From: Methylomicrobium sp.
GTDB taxonomy: Bacteria; Pseudomonadota; Gammaproteobacteria; Methylococcales; Methylomonadaceae
Assembly: GCA_007135635.1 (NCBI GenBank)
Contig: SLIO01000373.1
Span: 1 to 6,035 of the forward strand
Length of the DNA stretch: 6,035 nt
Direction of reading: 5' to 3'
The notes beneath the pieces were generated by a model, which worked only from the letters and a program-made list of their open reading frames with translations, made no database searches and was not told where the DNA came from. Each line of letters opens with the position of its first letter. The first letter of the stretch is position 1. Of this stretch, positions 1-5,477 are shown piece after piece. The position numbers and the translations under genes are program-made.

Positions 1-41
1 AAGGGTGAACGGGAGTTTGAGGCTTCACCAGGTCGGTGAAA

Positions 42-95
42 GTGTTGTAGACCCTTCATGCTTCGACTTTACTCAGCACGAACGGTCTACAACAC
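42..95. repeat. Long imperfect inverted repeat (hairpin) upstream of tag
   Basis: Arms 42-62 and 75-95 pair over 21 positions with two mismatches around a 12-nt loop. The outer 12 bases (GTGTTGTAGACC at 42-53, GGTCTACAACAC at 84-95) are a perfect match. The inner part (CTTCGAC...CTCAGCACGAACGG) resembles a type of dispersed repeat common in proteobacterial intergenic DNA. No T-run follows, so a classical terminator is not supported, although it could still stop or protect a transcript from either side. A smaller stem, TTCACC/GGTGAA (24-29/35-40), lies just to the left. Whether the element is mobile cannot be judged from one copy. Confidence 0.7.
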
Positions 96-166
96 ATGCC
101 AACTGCTCTTTCTAGGTTTAATGCTCGGTATCCTTCCTTAAAACCTAAGCAGATTTTTCAATTTAT

Positions 167-739
167 ATGAACAAATGCCGATGGGCTTTGTCCAGCCCGC
201 TTGAAGAGGACTATCACGACCGCGAATGGGGTGTGCCGGTACATGACGACCGTTTGCTGTTCGAATTTTTGGTTTTGGAGGGCGCGCAGGCGGGCTTGAG
301 TTGGTCGACGATTTTAAAAAAGCGCGACCATTTCCGGGTTGCGTTCGACAATTTCGATCCGGTATCGGTGGCCGCCTACGATGACGAAAAAATAACGGAG
401 TTGCTGGAAAACCCCGGCATTATCCGCAATCGGCTCAAAGTAAATGCCGCCGTGACCAATGCTCGCGCTTTTTTGAACGTCAAAGAAGAAACCGGGAGTT
501 TCGATGCGTTTCTATGGGATTTTGTCGACGGCCGGCCAGTCCAAAACGCGTGGCGGACGCACGCCGAATTGCCGGCGAATACGCCTTTATCGGATCGGCT
601 CAGTAAGGAATTGAAAAGACGCGGTTTTAAATTCGTCGGCTCGACGATTTGTTATGCGTTCATGCAGGCAGTCGGCATGGTTAACGATCATACTGTCGAT
701 TGTTTCCGTTATCGGGAAATTGCGCGGATTTCGGATTGA
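167..739 (+). CDS. tag: DNA-3-methyladenine glycosylase I
   Basis: Base-excision repair enzyme that cuts 3-methyladenine from alkylated DNA in the cytoplasm, leaving an abasic site. The 190-aa product matches the usual family length (E. coli Tag, 187 aa) and aligns along its whole length. The four zinc ligands known from E. coli are present at the same positions: Cys4, His17, His175 and Cys179. The base-pocket residues Tyr16, Glu38 and Trp46 are also kept, within the LEGAQAGLSW stretch, as is the RRGFKFVGSTICY segment near residues 150-162. The start is fixed by Cys4, only three codons after the ATG, although no clear Shine-Dalgarno sequence precedes it (the upstream bases are T-rich). It is a single-gene unit, convergent with rpoH. 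No Ada-type or other regulatory site was recognised upstream. Confidence 0.97.
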   Translation: MNKCRWALSSPLEEDYHDREWGVPVHDDRLLFEFLVLEGAQAGLSWSTILKKRDHFRVAFDNFDPVSVAAYDDEKITELLENPGIIRNRLKVNAAVTNARAFLNVKEETGSFDAFLWDFVDGRPVQNAWRTHAELPANTPLSDRLSKELKRRGFKFVGSTICYAFMQAVGMVNDHTVDCFRYREIARISD

Positions 740-781
740 TAGACTTCCGGTTACGAGAAGGTGATTATGTTTACCTTAGCA

Positions 782-799
782 GGACGGGGTTGCAAACCC
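782..799 (+). repeat. Degenerate copy of the GGACGGGGTT palindrome
   Basis: The left arm GGACGGGGTT (782-791) is identical to that of the copy at 927-936. The right side keeps only AACCC (795-799), giving a 5-bp stem GGGTT/AACCC with a 3-nt loop. It reads as a decayed or half copy of the palindromes that follow. Confidence 0.5.
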
Positions 800-845
800 A
801 TGCGAATCAAGCTAATAACGACCGACTCACATCCACTTTCCTGCA

Positions 846-879
846 GGACGGGTTATTTAACCCGTCCCCAACGTTTCGG
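846..879 (-). repeat. Palindromic repeat P1 with flanking GAAACGTT tag
   Basis: Perfect 10-bp arms GGACGGGTTA (846-855) and TAACCCGTCC (858-867) with a 2-nt centre. Read on the minus strand, the palindrome is preceded by CGAAACGTTGG (868-878), the same lead-in that precedes P2 on the plus strand. P1 and P2 are therefore inverted copies facing each other, as in REP/BIME-type arrangements. Confidence 0.65.
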
Positions 880-916
880 TTTGAACTAAGCGTTTCGGCT
901 TGCTTCGGCCACGGTT

Positions 917-950
917 GAAACGTTTCGGACGGGGTTATAAAACCCCGTCC
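917..950 (+). repeat. Palindromic repeat P2 with flanking GAAACGTT tag
   Basis: Perfect 10-bp arms GGACGGGGTT (927-936) and AACCCCGTCC (941-950) around ATAA, preceded by GAAACGTTTC (917-926). Compared with P1 there is one extra G in the left arm and one extra C in the right arm, so the pairing is kept. Confidence 0.65.
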
Positions 951-1002
951 AGCCAAGTCCTGCCAAAATATGGATTCTCACGGAGGATTATGGAAACCGG
1001 AT

Positions 1003-1031
1003 AACGTTTGGGGCGGGTTGAACAACCCGCC
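1003..1031 (+). repeat. Palindromic repeat P3 close to the rpoH 3' end
   Basis: Perfect 8-bp arms GGCGGGTT (1012-1019) and AACCCGCC (1024-1031) around GAAC, preceded by AACGTTTGG (1003-1011). It resembles P2 but has lost the A-T pair of the GGAC/GTCC end on both sides together. It lies about 20 bp beyond the rpoH stop codon and could fold at the 3' end of that mRNA. Confidence 0.6.
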
Positions 1032-1052
1032 ACGCGTGGAGTGACCGGCGTA

Positions 1053-1919
1053 TCATGCTTCCAGCACGAAAGCGGCTCTCAGCTTGTTCATGGCATTTTT
1101 TTCCAACTGCCGAATACGCTCGGCTGAAACGTTGTAGCGTGCGGCCAAATCATGCAAAGTCGCTTTTTCTTCGCTTAGCCAGCGGCTATTCAGAATATCG
1201 AGACTACGCTCGTCGAGTTCCGCCATCGCTTCGCTGAGCTTGTTTTCTTCGTAGCCTTGCCATTGCTCGTTTTCCAACAGGTCCGCCGGGTCCGCGTTAT
1301 GTTGCTCTAAGTAACTGACCGGCGAGGCGTAAGTGCTTTCGTCGGACGGTTCATCATGCGGCATGTCGAAAGCCATATCCGAACCGTCCATACGTTTTTC
1401 CATTTCATAAACGGTTTTAAGATCAACGCCTAAATCTTCGGCAACAGCTTTCGCCTCGTCGTGCGACAACCAGCCTAGGTTGCTTTTCGATTTACGTAAA
1501 TTGAAAAACAGTTTACGCTGCGATTTGGTTGTTGCAATTTTTACGATACGCCAGTTTTTGATGACGTATTCATGTATTTCCGCTCTGATCCAATGCACAG
1601 CAAAGGTCACTAAGCGAACCCCGACATCGGGATCGAAGCGTTTGACGGCTTTCATGAGGCCGACGTTGCCTTCTTGAATGATATCGGGCAACGGCAATCC
1701 GTAACCACTGTATCCTCTCGCAACATGAACAACAAATCGAAGATTCGACATAACCAGTTCCTTCGCGGCATCCAAATCGCCTTCATCGCGATATCGTAGA
1801 GCCAGTTTTCGCTCATGTTCGTGTGATAAGGTCGGTGTTTGCGCGACCGCATTCAAATATGAATCAAATGTTCCTACGGAAAGATTGGTTGGTAAGGCAA
1901 AGGTTAATGCGTTACTCAT
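1053..1919 (-). CDS. rpoH: RNA polymerase heat-shock sigma factor RpoH (sigma32)
   Basis: Directs RNA polymerase to promoters of heat-shock genes (chaperones, proteases). The product has 288 aa against 284 in E. coli, and the two align end to end. Visible parts are region 1.2/2.1 (about 18-65), region 2.2-2.4 (about 75-131, with [21 protein letters not shown] and [14 protein letters not shown]), the sigma32-specific RpoH box QRKLFFNLR at 134-142, and the C-terminal region 4.2 helix-turn-helix (about 253-283, ending in [17 protein letters not shown]). In the region 2.1 control patch that sets chaperone- and protease-dependent turnover in E. coli, Leu47, Ala50 and Lys51 correspond to Leu49, Ala52 and Lys53; Ile54 is replaced by Val56, a mild change. 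The start has a good GAGGGG ribosome site 5 nt upstream. It follows the barrel gene on the same strand after 294 bp but has its own promoter with a CIRCE operator. Confidence 0.97.
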   Translation of the reverse strand: MSNALTFALPTNLSVGTFDSYLNAVAQTPTLSHEHERKLALRYRDEGDLDAAKELVMSNLRFVVHVARGYSGYGLPLPDIIQEGNVGLMKAVKRFDPDVGVRLVTFAVHWIRAEIHEYVIKNWRIVKIATTKSQRKLFFNLRKSKSNLGWLSHDEAKAVAEDLGVDLKTVYEMEKRMDGSDMAFDMPHDEPSDESTYASPVSYLEQHNADPADLLENEQWQGYEENKLSEAMAELDERSLDILNSRWLSEEKATLHDLAARYNVSAERIRQLEKNAMNKLRAAFVLEA

Positions 1920-1924
1920 GATTT

Positions 1925-1930
1925 CCCCTC
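1925..1930 (-). promoter_or_regulatory. rpoH ribosome binding site
   Basis: GAGGGG on the minus strand, 5 nt before the rpoH ATG. It touches a six-codon reading frame (ATG at 1932-1930, stop at 1914-1912) that overlaps the rpoH start codon in another frame. Confidence 0.7.
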
Positions 1931-1950
1931 ATTTTTAAGTTTTCCGGATT

Positions 1951-1977
1951 TTAGCACTCTCGCGTTATGAGTGCTAA
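1951..1977 (-). promoter_or_regulatory. CIRCE operator (HrcA binding site) of rpoH
   Basis: TTAGCACTC (1951-1959), nine-base spacer, GAGTGCTAA (1969-1977). This is a perfect match to the classical CIRCE element, which the heat-sensitive repressor HrcA binds. It begins 31 bp upstream of the rpoH start codon and lies 4 bp downstream of the predicted -10 box, so it should cover the transcription start and be part of the 5' leader. No other gene is placed to use it, since the next start to the right is that of the distant barrel gene. HrcA itself is not in the window. Confidence 0.95.
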
Positions 1978-1981
1978 AATT

Positions 1982-2012
1982 TTTATAAGTTCCGCGTTGT
2001 TTTGCGCGTCAA
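1982..2012 (-). promoter_or_regulatory. Predicted sigma70-type promoter of rpoH
   Basis: On the minus strand, -35 TTGACG (2012-2007) and -10 TATAAA (1987-1982) are separated by 19 bp. Each has five of six consensus bases, though the spacing is longer than the optimal 17. The -10 ends 4 bp before the CIRCE element, so initiation would fall inside the operator. Confidence 0.55.
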
Positions 2013-2213
2013 TTCATAATTGATCGGCCTGGGGCTCTGACTCAATGGATTTAAACGGATTTATATCGAAATCACACACACCTTAATTCCAGGTTATGTT
2101 CACGAAACGCCGGAGAGCCAATTAATTTTGCGAAGTCGCAGCAACCTATTGACTTCACTTATTATTCTTCATGATCTTCATGGTGTAATGCTTTTTCAAG
2201 GTTAATACGGTTG
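2013..2213. other. Intergenic remainder upstream of rpoH
   Basis: About 200 bp between the end of the barrel gene and the rpoH promoter. It contains no credible gene. A direct repeat CTTCATG-A-TCTTCATG occurs around 2169-2185. No stem followed by a T-run was found on the minus strand after the barrel gene stop, so read-through into rpoH cannot be excluded. Confidence 0.4.
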
Positions 2214-3743
2214 TTAAAGCTTGCCGTCGCCAAAAGCATTTAGCGCCACCTCAAAGTAGAAGAAATTGGTAGGCTCGGATGTATAAGGGCCGGTATCGGC
2301 CTTGGCTTGATATCGGGTGAATTCGCCCGGCGTGAAGTGGGCATAACTCAAACTCCAATCGACATAGGGATTAAGATGATGTCGGATGCGGATGTCGAAT
2401 TCACTCCCTAAAAAACGGCCGCTTTCGCCGGTCGAATCGCGCAGGTTCGCCCGGCTCCAGGCATCGGTTTCGCTTTCCAGCCAAAATGCGCCATAGCTGC
2501 TATCGATGCGCAGATCCCGGTGCGGCGTCAATTCCAGACGAAGCTTCGGCGCATGCATGTTGTCCCAGGCAAAATAATCGTTGCGGGAAAACGGCTGGTT
2601 AAATCCGTAAAAAATATCCAACCGTTGGTTTATGTTATCGCCGGAGCTCTTGTCGCCGGTGCCGAATCCATAATAAACACTGGCTCTGGGCTTCCAATCA
2701 TGCGCGAAGGTATAGCCCAGCTCCAACGAATACGCGAGCGCATCGTGTTGTTGCAGGGTTTGAGTCGTGCTGTTTTTCGGCCTCACGCCGAAGCGGCCGA
2801 ATTGCTTATTGATATCGGCATCGAAATCGAAACCGCTTTCTCCGAATAAACCATAAATCCTTAGACCCGGCGCATAAATGTCCATGTCGGGCCTACGCTT
2901 GTGTTCGATAGGGTGGTAGGAATCGCCGTCGACTTTGCGCCCGAGTAAGTAAGGCTGAATCGTGACAATTTTCGACCACTGCCGCCAACTGAATACGCCG
3001 CCGTAAATCAAGGCATCCCCGTCGGCCCTGTCGAAGCGGTATTTGAAGCGCTCGACCGGATGAAACGCAAACGTTTCCAAATCCCAATTATTCTGTTTTT
3101 TACCGAAAAACAGCCGAATACCTTCGAAGCTATTGGTGGTGTTACGAAACTGGTTATTGCCTATCAAACGTTTATCCAACAACTCCAGATGCATCCTACC
3201 CACGCGAACACTTAACGGACGGTCGTCACCCAATGCGTTGTTGAAATACAGCTCGCCGTAGCCTTGAATCAGCTCGAACTCGTTGACATCGGCAACCGAC
3301 TTTTCATAAATACCGTTATAACTGCGGGCGTCCTCCAACTCGACCGCGAAGCGAAACGGATCGAGAATGTCGTGAATACCGACATAGGCCCGCGTTCTCA
3401 GCAACCATAGATTATCGGGATCCGGCCGGAAATTCTTTACCGGCGTACCGGAAGAAGTATCGACCCAAGGCCGGTAATCGTTTTCGCGGTATTCGTAACG
3501 GGTACGGAAATCCAATCCGACATCTAGCCAGTCGATATCGATGGTTTTTCCAAGCGGCGTTTTGCTCAGGTTATAGACATAAGCTGGCGGCTCGGGAGCC
3601 GGCTCAACGCGGTAGCCCCGCGTCTTGACGTAAAATTCCTCAGCCAAAGCCGGATTGAGCGATACCGACAACACTATGGCTGCGCCGAACGTCGAGCCGA
3701 TAGATCTACGAAAAAGCTCCGTCAACGTTCTCTGAATAGGCAT
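2214..3743 (-). CDS. Outer-membrane beta-barrel, alginate-export family
   Basis: The 509-aa product starts with a signal peptide (basic MPIQRTLTELFRRS, hydrophobic stretch about 18-30, probable cleavage after ALA at 32-34). The rest alternates polar and aromatic/hydrophobic residues in short strands, as in an outer-membrane barrel. The family (alginate export, AlgE-like domain) is suggested by NLWLLRTRAYVGIHDILDPF (111-130), FRNTTNSFEGIR (199-210), HAPKLRLELTPHRDLRID (397-414) and SYAHFTPGEFTR (466-477). The final strand (FFYFEVALNAF, 494-504) alternates as expected, with a short GDGKL tail. Similarity to true Pseudomonas AlgE is only general, so alginate need not be the substrate. A ribosome site AAAGGTG lies 4 nt before the ATG. 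The gene is divergent from a ModE-type regulator, and its upstream region carries two ModE-box-like sites, so a role in oxyanion or molybdate entry is possible (inference). No alginate biosynthesis genes are visible nearby. Confidence 0.85.
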   Translation of the reverse strand: MPIQRTLTELFRRSIGSTFGAAIVLSVSLNPALAEEFYVKTRGYRVEPAPEPPAYVYNLSKTPLGKTIDIDWLDVGLDFRTRYEYRENDYRPWVDTSSGTPVKNFRPDPDNLWLLRTRAYVGIHDILDPFRFAVELEDARSYNGIYEKSVADVNEFELIQGYGELYFNNALGDDRPLSVRVGRMHLELLDKRLIGNNQFRNTTNSFEGIRLFFGKKQNNWDLETFAFHPVERFKYRFDRADGDALIYGGVFSWRQWSKIVTIQPYLLGRKVDGDSYHPIEHKRRPDMDIYAPGLRIYGLFGESGFDFDADINKQFGRFGVRPKNSTTQTLQQHDALAYSLELGYTFAHDWKPRASVYYGFGTGDKSSGDNINQRLDIFYGFNQPFSRNDYFAWDNMHAPKLRLELTPHRDLRIDSSYGAFWLESETDAWSRANLRDSTGESGRFLGSEFDIRIRHHLNPYVDWSLSYAHFTPGEFTRYQAKADTGPYTSEPTNFFYFEVALNAFGDGKL

Positions 3744-3762
3744 AGTTCACCTTTTCCAATAG

Positions 3763-3786
3763 CGATATTAATTTTAAGTAATAACG
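3763..3786 (-). promoter_or_regulatory. Weak ModE-box-like palindrome next to the barrel gene start
   Basis: CGATATTAA (3763-3771), TTTTAA, GTAATAACG (3778-3786). It has the same 9-6-9 layout and terminal CG dinucleotides as the stronger site at 3880, and its half-sites agree with each other at seven of nine positions. It ends 19 bp from the barrel ATG, directly behind the ribosome site. The inner bases depart from CGTTATATA, and the region is AT-rich, so chance is possible. Confidence 0.35.
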
Positions 3787-3879
3787 AGTACCAAAGCGCA
3801 TTATCATGTCGCAATCAATAACAAAAACAGAACATTTTGTAGGAAATGCGACACACGAATAGTGATCCCGCTGGGTTTT

Positions 3880-3903
3880 CGCTATATAAATTAGTATACA
3901 ACG
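3880..3903. promoter_or_regulatory. ModE operator (molybdate box) in the divergent region
   Basis: CGCTATATA (3880-3888), AATTAG, TATACAACG (3895-3903). The half-sites read CGCTATATA and CGTTGTATA. They match the E. coli ModE half-site CGTTATATA at eight of nine positions each, with the same 6-bp spacer as the modA operator. The site also contains TATACT and TATATA sequences that could serve as -10 boxes in either direction, so bound protein would probably block transcription. It lies 136 bp before the barrel gene and 140 bp before the ModE-type gene. Confidence 0.75.
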
Positions 3904-4043
3904 TAAAATAAAACTTCCCGAAATCATAGCTATCAAAAAACAAGCCAAAATGATTGCCGGGTAATTGAAACGGCACCGTGAGGTAGCGATGATACAAATG
4001 CTTCGGCGTGACTGGGACTCCCGTTTTTGTTAGTCTGTCCCTC
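3904..4043 (+). other. Leader region of the ModE-type gene
   Basis: This 140-bp stretch precedes the chosen ATG. It holds several small stems: TGCCG/CGGCA (3955-3959/3971-3975), a UUCG-capped hairpin near 3998-4009 and a GGGACTCCC segment (4014-4022) followed by TTTTTG. They may be chance structure or a folded leader. I could not match them to a known riboswitch. No clear ribosome site was seen before 4044. Confidence 0.3.
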
Positions 4044-4442
4044 ATGACGACAAATACAAATAATCCCTATCTGGTGCGTCCACGCATTTATATCGGCGAT
4101 ACGATTGCGCTCGGGCCCGGCAAGATCGATTTGCTGCGCCAGATCGACCAAACCCGTTCGATTGCCGCCGCCGCGAGAGCTCTCAAAATGCCCTACAAAC
4201 GCGCCTGGCTGCTGATAGATAGCCTAAATCAAGGATTCGGACGACCGGTCGTCAGCACGGCCAGCGGCGGCAAAGGCGGCGGCGGTGCTCTTCTGACGGC
4301 TTTGGGACAGGAACTACTGGCCCGGTACACGGCTTTGGAAGAACGCATCAACACTGCGTCCAGCCGGGAAATCGACGCGTTGTGCGCATTGGCTGGTCCG
4401 TTTGAAGCTTCGATTTTCGATGACAAATCAAACTATTTATAA
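4044..4442 (+). CDS. ModE-type winged-helix regulator without molybdate-binding domains
   Basis: The 132-aa protein matches the N-terminal DNA-binding domain of ModE, the molybdate-responsive repressor. Residues about 24-63 form the winged-helix part (LGPGKIDLLRQIDQTRSIAAAARALKMPYKRAWLLIDSLNQ-like), followed by the signature wing GGKGGGGA at 75-82 and the LTALGQELL helix at 84-92. E. coli ModE has 262 aa with two C-terminal Mop/TOBE folds that bind molybdate; here the chain ends after about 40 further residues and has none. The stop is a clean TAA and no TOBE coding follows in any frame before the next gene, so this is a short family form rather than a frameshift. A GTG at 4008 would add 12 residues; I prefer the ATG because the added residues do not resemble the family. 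It is divergent from the barrel gene and upstream of modA, and probably controls the ModE boxes here. How it senses molybdate is unclear. Confidence 0.85.
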   Translation: MTTNTNNPYLVRPRIYIGDTIALGPGKIDLLRQIDQTRSIAAAARALKMPYKRAWLLIDSLNQGFGRPVVSTASGGKGGGGALLTALGQELLARYTALEERINTASSREIDALCALAGPFEASIFDDKSNYL

Positions 4443-4602
4443 GTTTCACTTGTCCCGTAATGACTGAAACACTTCGTATTTTTCGATTAAAGCAGCGTTT
4501 AGCCTGGAGAATTCAAGCCTCTTAGAAGCTTCTGAAAATTTACGCATTTCGCAGTTAAGCGCCCCATAAAAAAAAGCATCGTCCAACATACTCACAGCCT
4601 GT
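4443..4602. other. Upstream region of the modA promoter
   Basis: No gene seen. GTTTCA/TGAAAC (4443-4448/4465-4470) could form a weak stem right after the ModE-type gene, with ATTTTTC ten bases later, a poor terminator at best. A perfect 10-bp palindrome AGAAGCTTCT lies at 4524-4533, about 100 bp upstream of the expected sigma54 start, and an A-tract (4568-4575) lies between them. This is the layout expected of an activator site plus a bend, but neither a NifA (TGT-N10-ACA) nor a clear NtrC site was found. Confidence 0.35.
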
Positions 4603-4618
4603 TTGGCACTTTATTTGC
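4603..4618 (+). promoter_or_regulatory. Sigma54 (RpoN) promoter of the modA operon
   Basis: TTGGCAC (4603-4609), five bases, TTGC (4615-4618). The GG and GC pairs are exactly 10 bp apart, and every strongly conserved base of the -24/-12 consensus is present; only the weak final W is a C. Transcription should start near 4630, inside the ModE box. The match is to a well-defined motif at a sensible place, 80 bp before the modA start codon. Confidence 0.8.
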
Positions 4619-4629
4619 CTACGTTCTTT

Positions 4630-4653
4630 CGTTATGACAATTTTGACCTAACG
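4630..4653 (+). promoter_or_regulatory. ModE-box-like operator at the modA transcription start
   Basis: CGTTATGAC (4630-4638), AATTTT, GACCTAACG (4645-4653). The outer arms CGTTA/TAACG are perfect and the 24-bp span equals that of the site at 3880, but the inner bases differ from TATA. It overlaps the start point predicted from the sigma54 promoter, the expected place for a repressor. Confidence 0.55.
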
Positions 4654-4697
4654 ATGTTCGGAATGCGACAATTCGCCCGCCTATCAGGAGCTTCTTC

Positions 4698-5453
4698 ATG
4701 CTTATCGAACGTATCAAGTTTTTCACGCTGCTTGTTCTCTTTTTCACCCACAGTTTAAGCCATGCCGACGAAGTCAATATCGCCGTCGCGGCCAATTTCA
4801 AAGGACCAATGCAACACATCGCTCCAGCTTTCGAGCAAGCGACAGGACATAAAGCAGTCATCGCCTACGGCACGGTCGGCAAGTTTTATGCGCAAATCCA
4901 CAACGGCGCACCGTTCGACGTGCTGATTTCGGCGGACCGGGAAACGCCTGCCCGGCTTGAACAAGACGGCCTGGCGCTCGCCGAGAGCCGCTTTACTTAT
5001 GCAATAGGTAAACTGGTTCTGTGGAGCGCCCAACCCGGTTTCGTCGATGGCCGGGGCAATGTGCTAATACAAAGCGATTTCAAACATTTGGCCATCGCCA
5101 ATCCCAAAGTCGCGGTTTACGGCGCCGCCGCATTCGATACGCTCAGCAAACTGGGACTGAACAAACACCTACAATCCCGTTTCGTGTTGGGCGAAAACAT
5201 CACCCAAGCCTATCAATTCGTCTCTACCGGAAACGCCGAACTCGGTTTTGTCGCCTGGTCGCAAATCTATGAAGAAGGCCGCAAAGTCCAAGGCTCCTAT
5301 TGGGTCGTTCCCGAGGATCTCTACCCACGTATCCGGCAAGACGCCGTTTTGCTCGTGCGCGGCAAGGACAACGATGCTGCCAAGGATTTATTGACCTATC
5401 TCGGCAGCGATGCCGCCAAATCTATCATCCGCCGCTACGGCTACGACAACTGA
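4698..5453 (+). CDS. modA: Periplasmic molybdate-binding protein ModA (first copy)
   Basis: Substrate-binding component of a molybdate ABC transporter. The 251-aa product has a signal peptide (hydrophobic core about 8-19, probable cleavage after SHA at 21-23). The mature part shows the family landmarks: AVAANFKG (29-36), YGTVGKFYAQI (57-67), GAPFDVLISAD (70-80), FTYAIGKLVLWSA (99-111), LAIANPKVAVYG (131-142), GENITQAYQFVSTGNAELGFVA (about 165-186) and a C-terminal RRYGY. It most resembles the Azotobacter periplasmic ModA structure type (SRFTYAIGKLVLWSA...PG.VD). The usual SSG phosphate-loop-like motif reads TVG here, and APYG reads AVYG, so the oxyanion pocket may differ. The AGGAG ribosome site is 7 nt before ATG. 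It is preceded by a sigma54 promoter and a ModE-like box, and followed after 24 bp by a second modA, probably in one operon. Confidence 0.92.
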   Translation: MLIERIKFFTLLVLFFTHSLSHADEVNIAVAANFKGPMQHIAPAFEQATGHKAVIAYGTVGKFYAQIHNGAPFDVLISADRETPARLEQDGLALAESRFTYAIGKLVLWSAQPGFVDGRGNVLIQSDFKHLAIANPKVAVYGAAAFDTLSKLGLNKHLQSRFVLGENITQAYQFVSTGNAELGFVAWSQIYEEGRKVQGSYWVVPEDLYPRIRQDAVLLVRGKDNDAAKDLLTYLGSDAAKSIIRRYGYDN

Positions 5454-5477
5454 CTTTCATTATTCTGAGAAAAATCG

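Larger units (their letters stand above)
740..1052. other. Non-coding gap with palindrome cluster between tag and rpoH
   Basis: This 313-bp gap between two convergent genes holds no credible gene. It carries four related GC-rich sequences built on GGRCGGG(G)TT, three of them full palindromes (listed separately), and three copies of CGTTTCGG at 872-879, 891-898 and 921-928. The centres of the three full palindromes lie 82 and 83 bp apart. A further perfect 10-bp palindrome, CCACGCGTGG, occurs at 1030-1039, just after the rpoH stop codon. RNA copies would form strong stems and might act as 3' ends for both genes, but none is followed by a T-tract. Confidence 0.6.

Noticed and set aside
700..918. 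72-aa plus-strand reading frame overlapping the end of tag
   Set aside because: It overlaps a confident gene, runs through the palindromic repeats, has no ribosome site and resembles no protein I know.
2520..2849. 109-aa plus-strand frame
   Set aside because: Lies wholly antisense inside the barrel gene, whose family motifs settle the strand.
3933..3948. Possible sigma54 promoter on the minus strand toward the barrel gene
   Set aside because: TTGGCTT-N5-TTGA lacks the essential C of the -12 GC and the AC of the -24 element.
4008..4043. GTG start for the ModE-type gene, adding 12 residues
   Set aside because: The extension does not resemble the family N-terminus and has no ribosome site; however, the ATG at 4044 also lacks a good one.
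3951..4043. Molybdenum-cofactor riboswitch in the ModE-type leader
   Set aside because: There are several short stems and a CTCCCG segment, but I could not line them up with the conserved Moco RNA core; a covariance-model search would be needed.
3706..4151. Three overlapping minus-strand frames of 72-80 aa in the divergent region
   Set aside because: They overlap each other, the control sites and the start of the ModE-type gene; the sequences look like translated non-coding DNA.
4443..4602. NifA upstream activator site (TGT-N10-ACA) or NtrC site
   Set aside because: No occurrence with the required spacing was found when reading the region.
4755..5033. 92-aa minus-strand frame
   Set aside because: Antisense shadow of the first modA.
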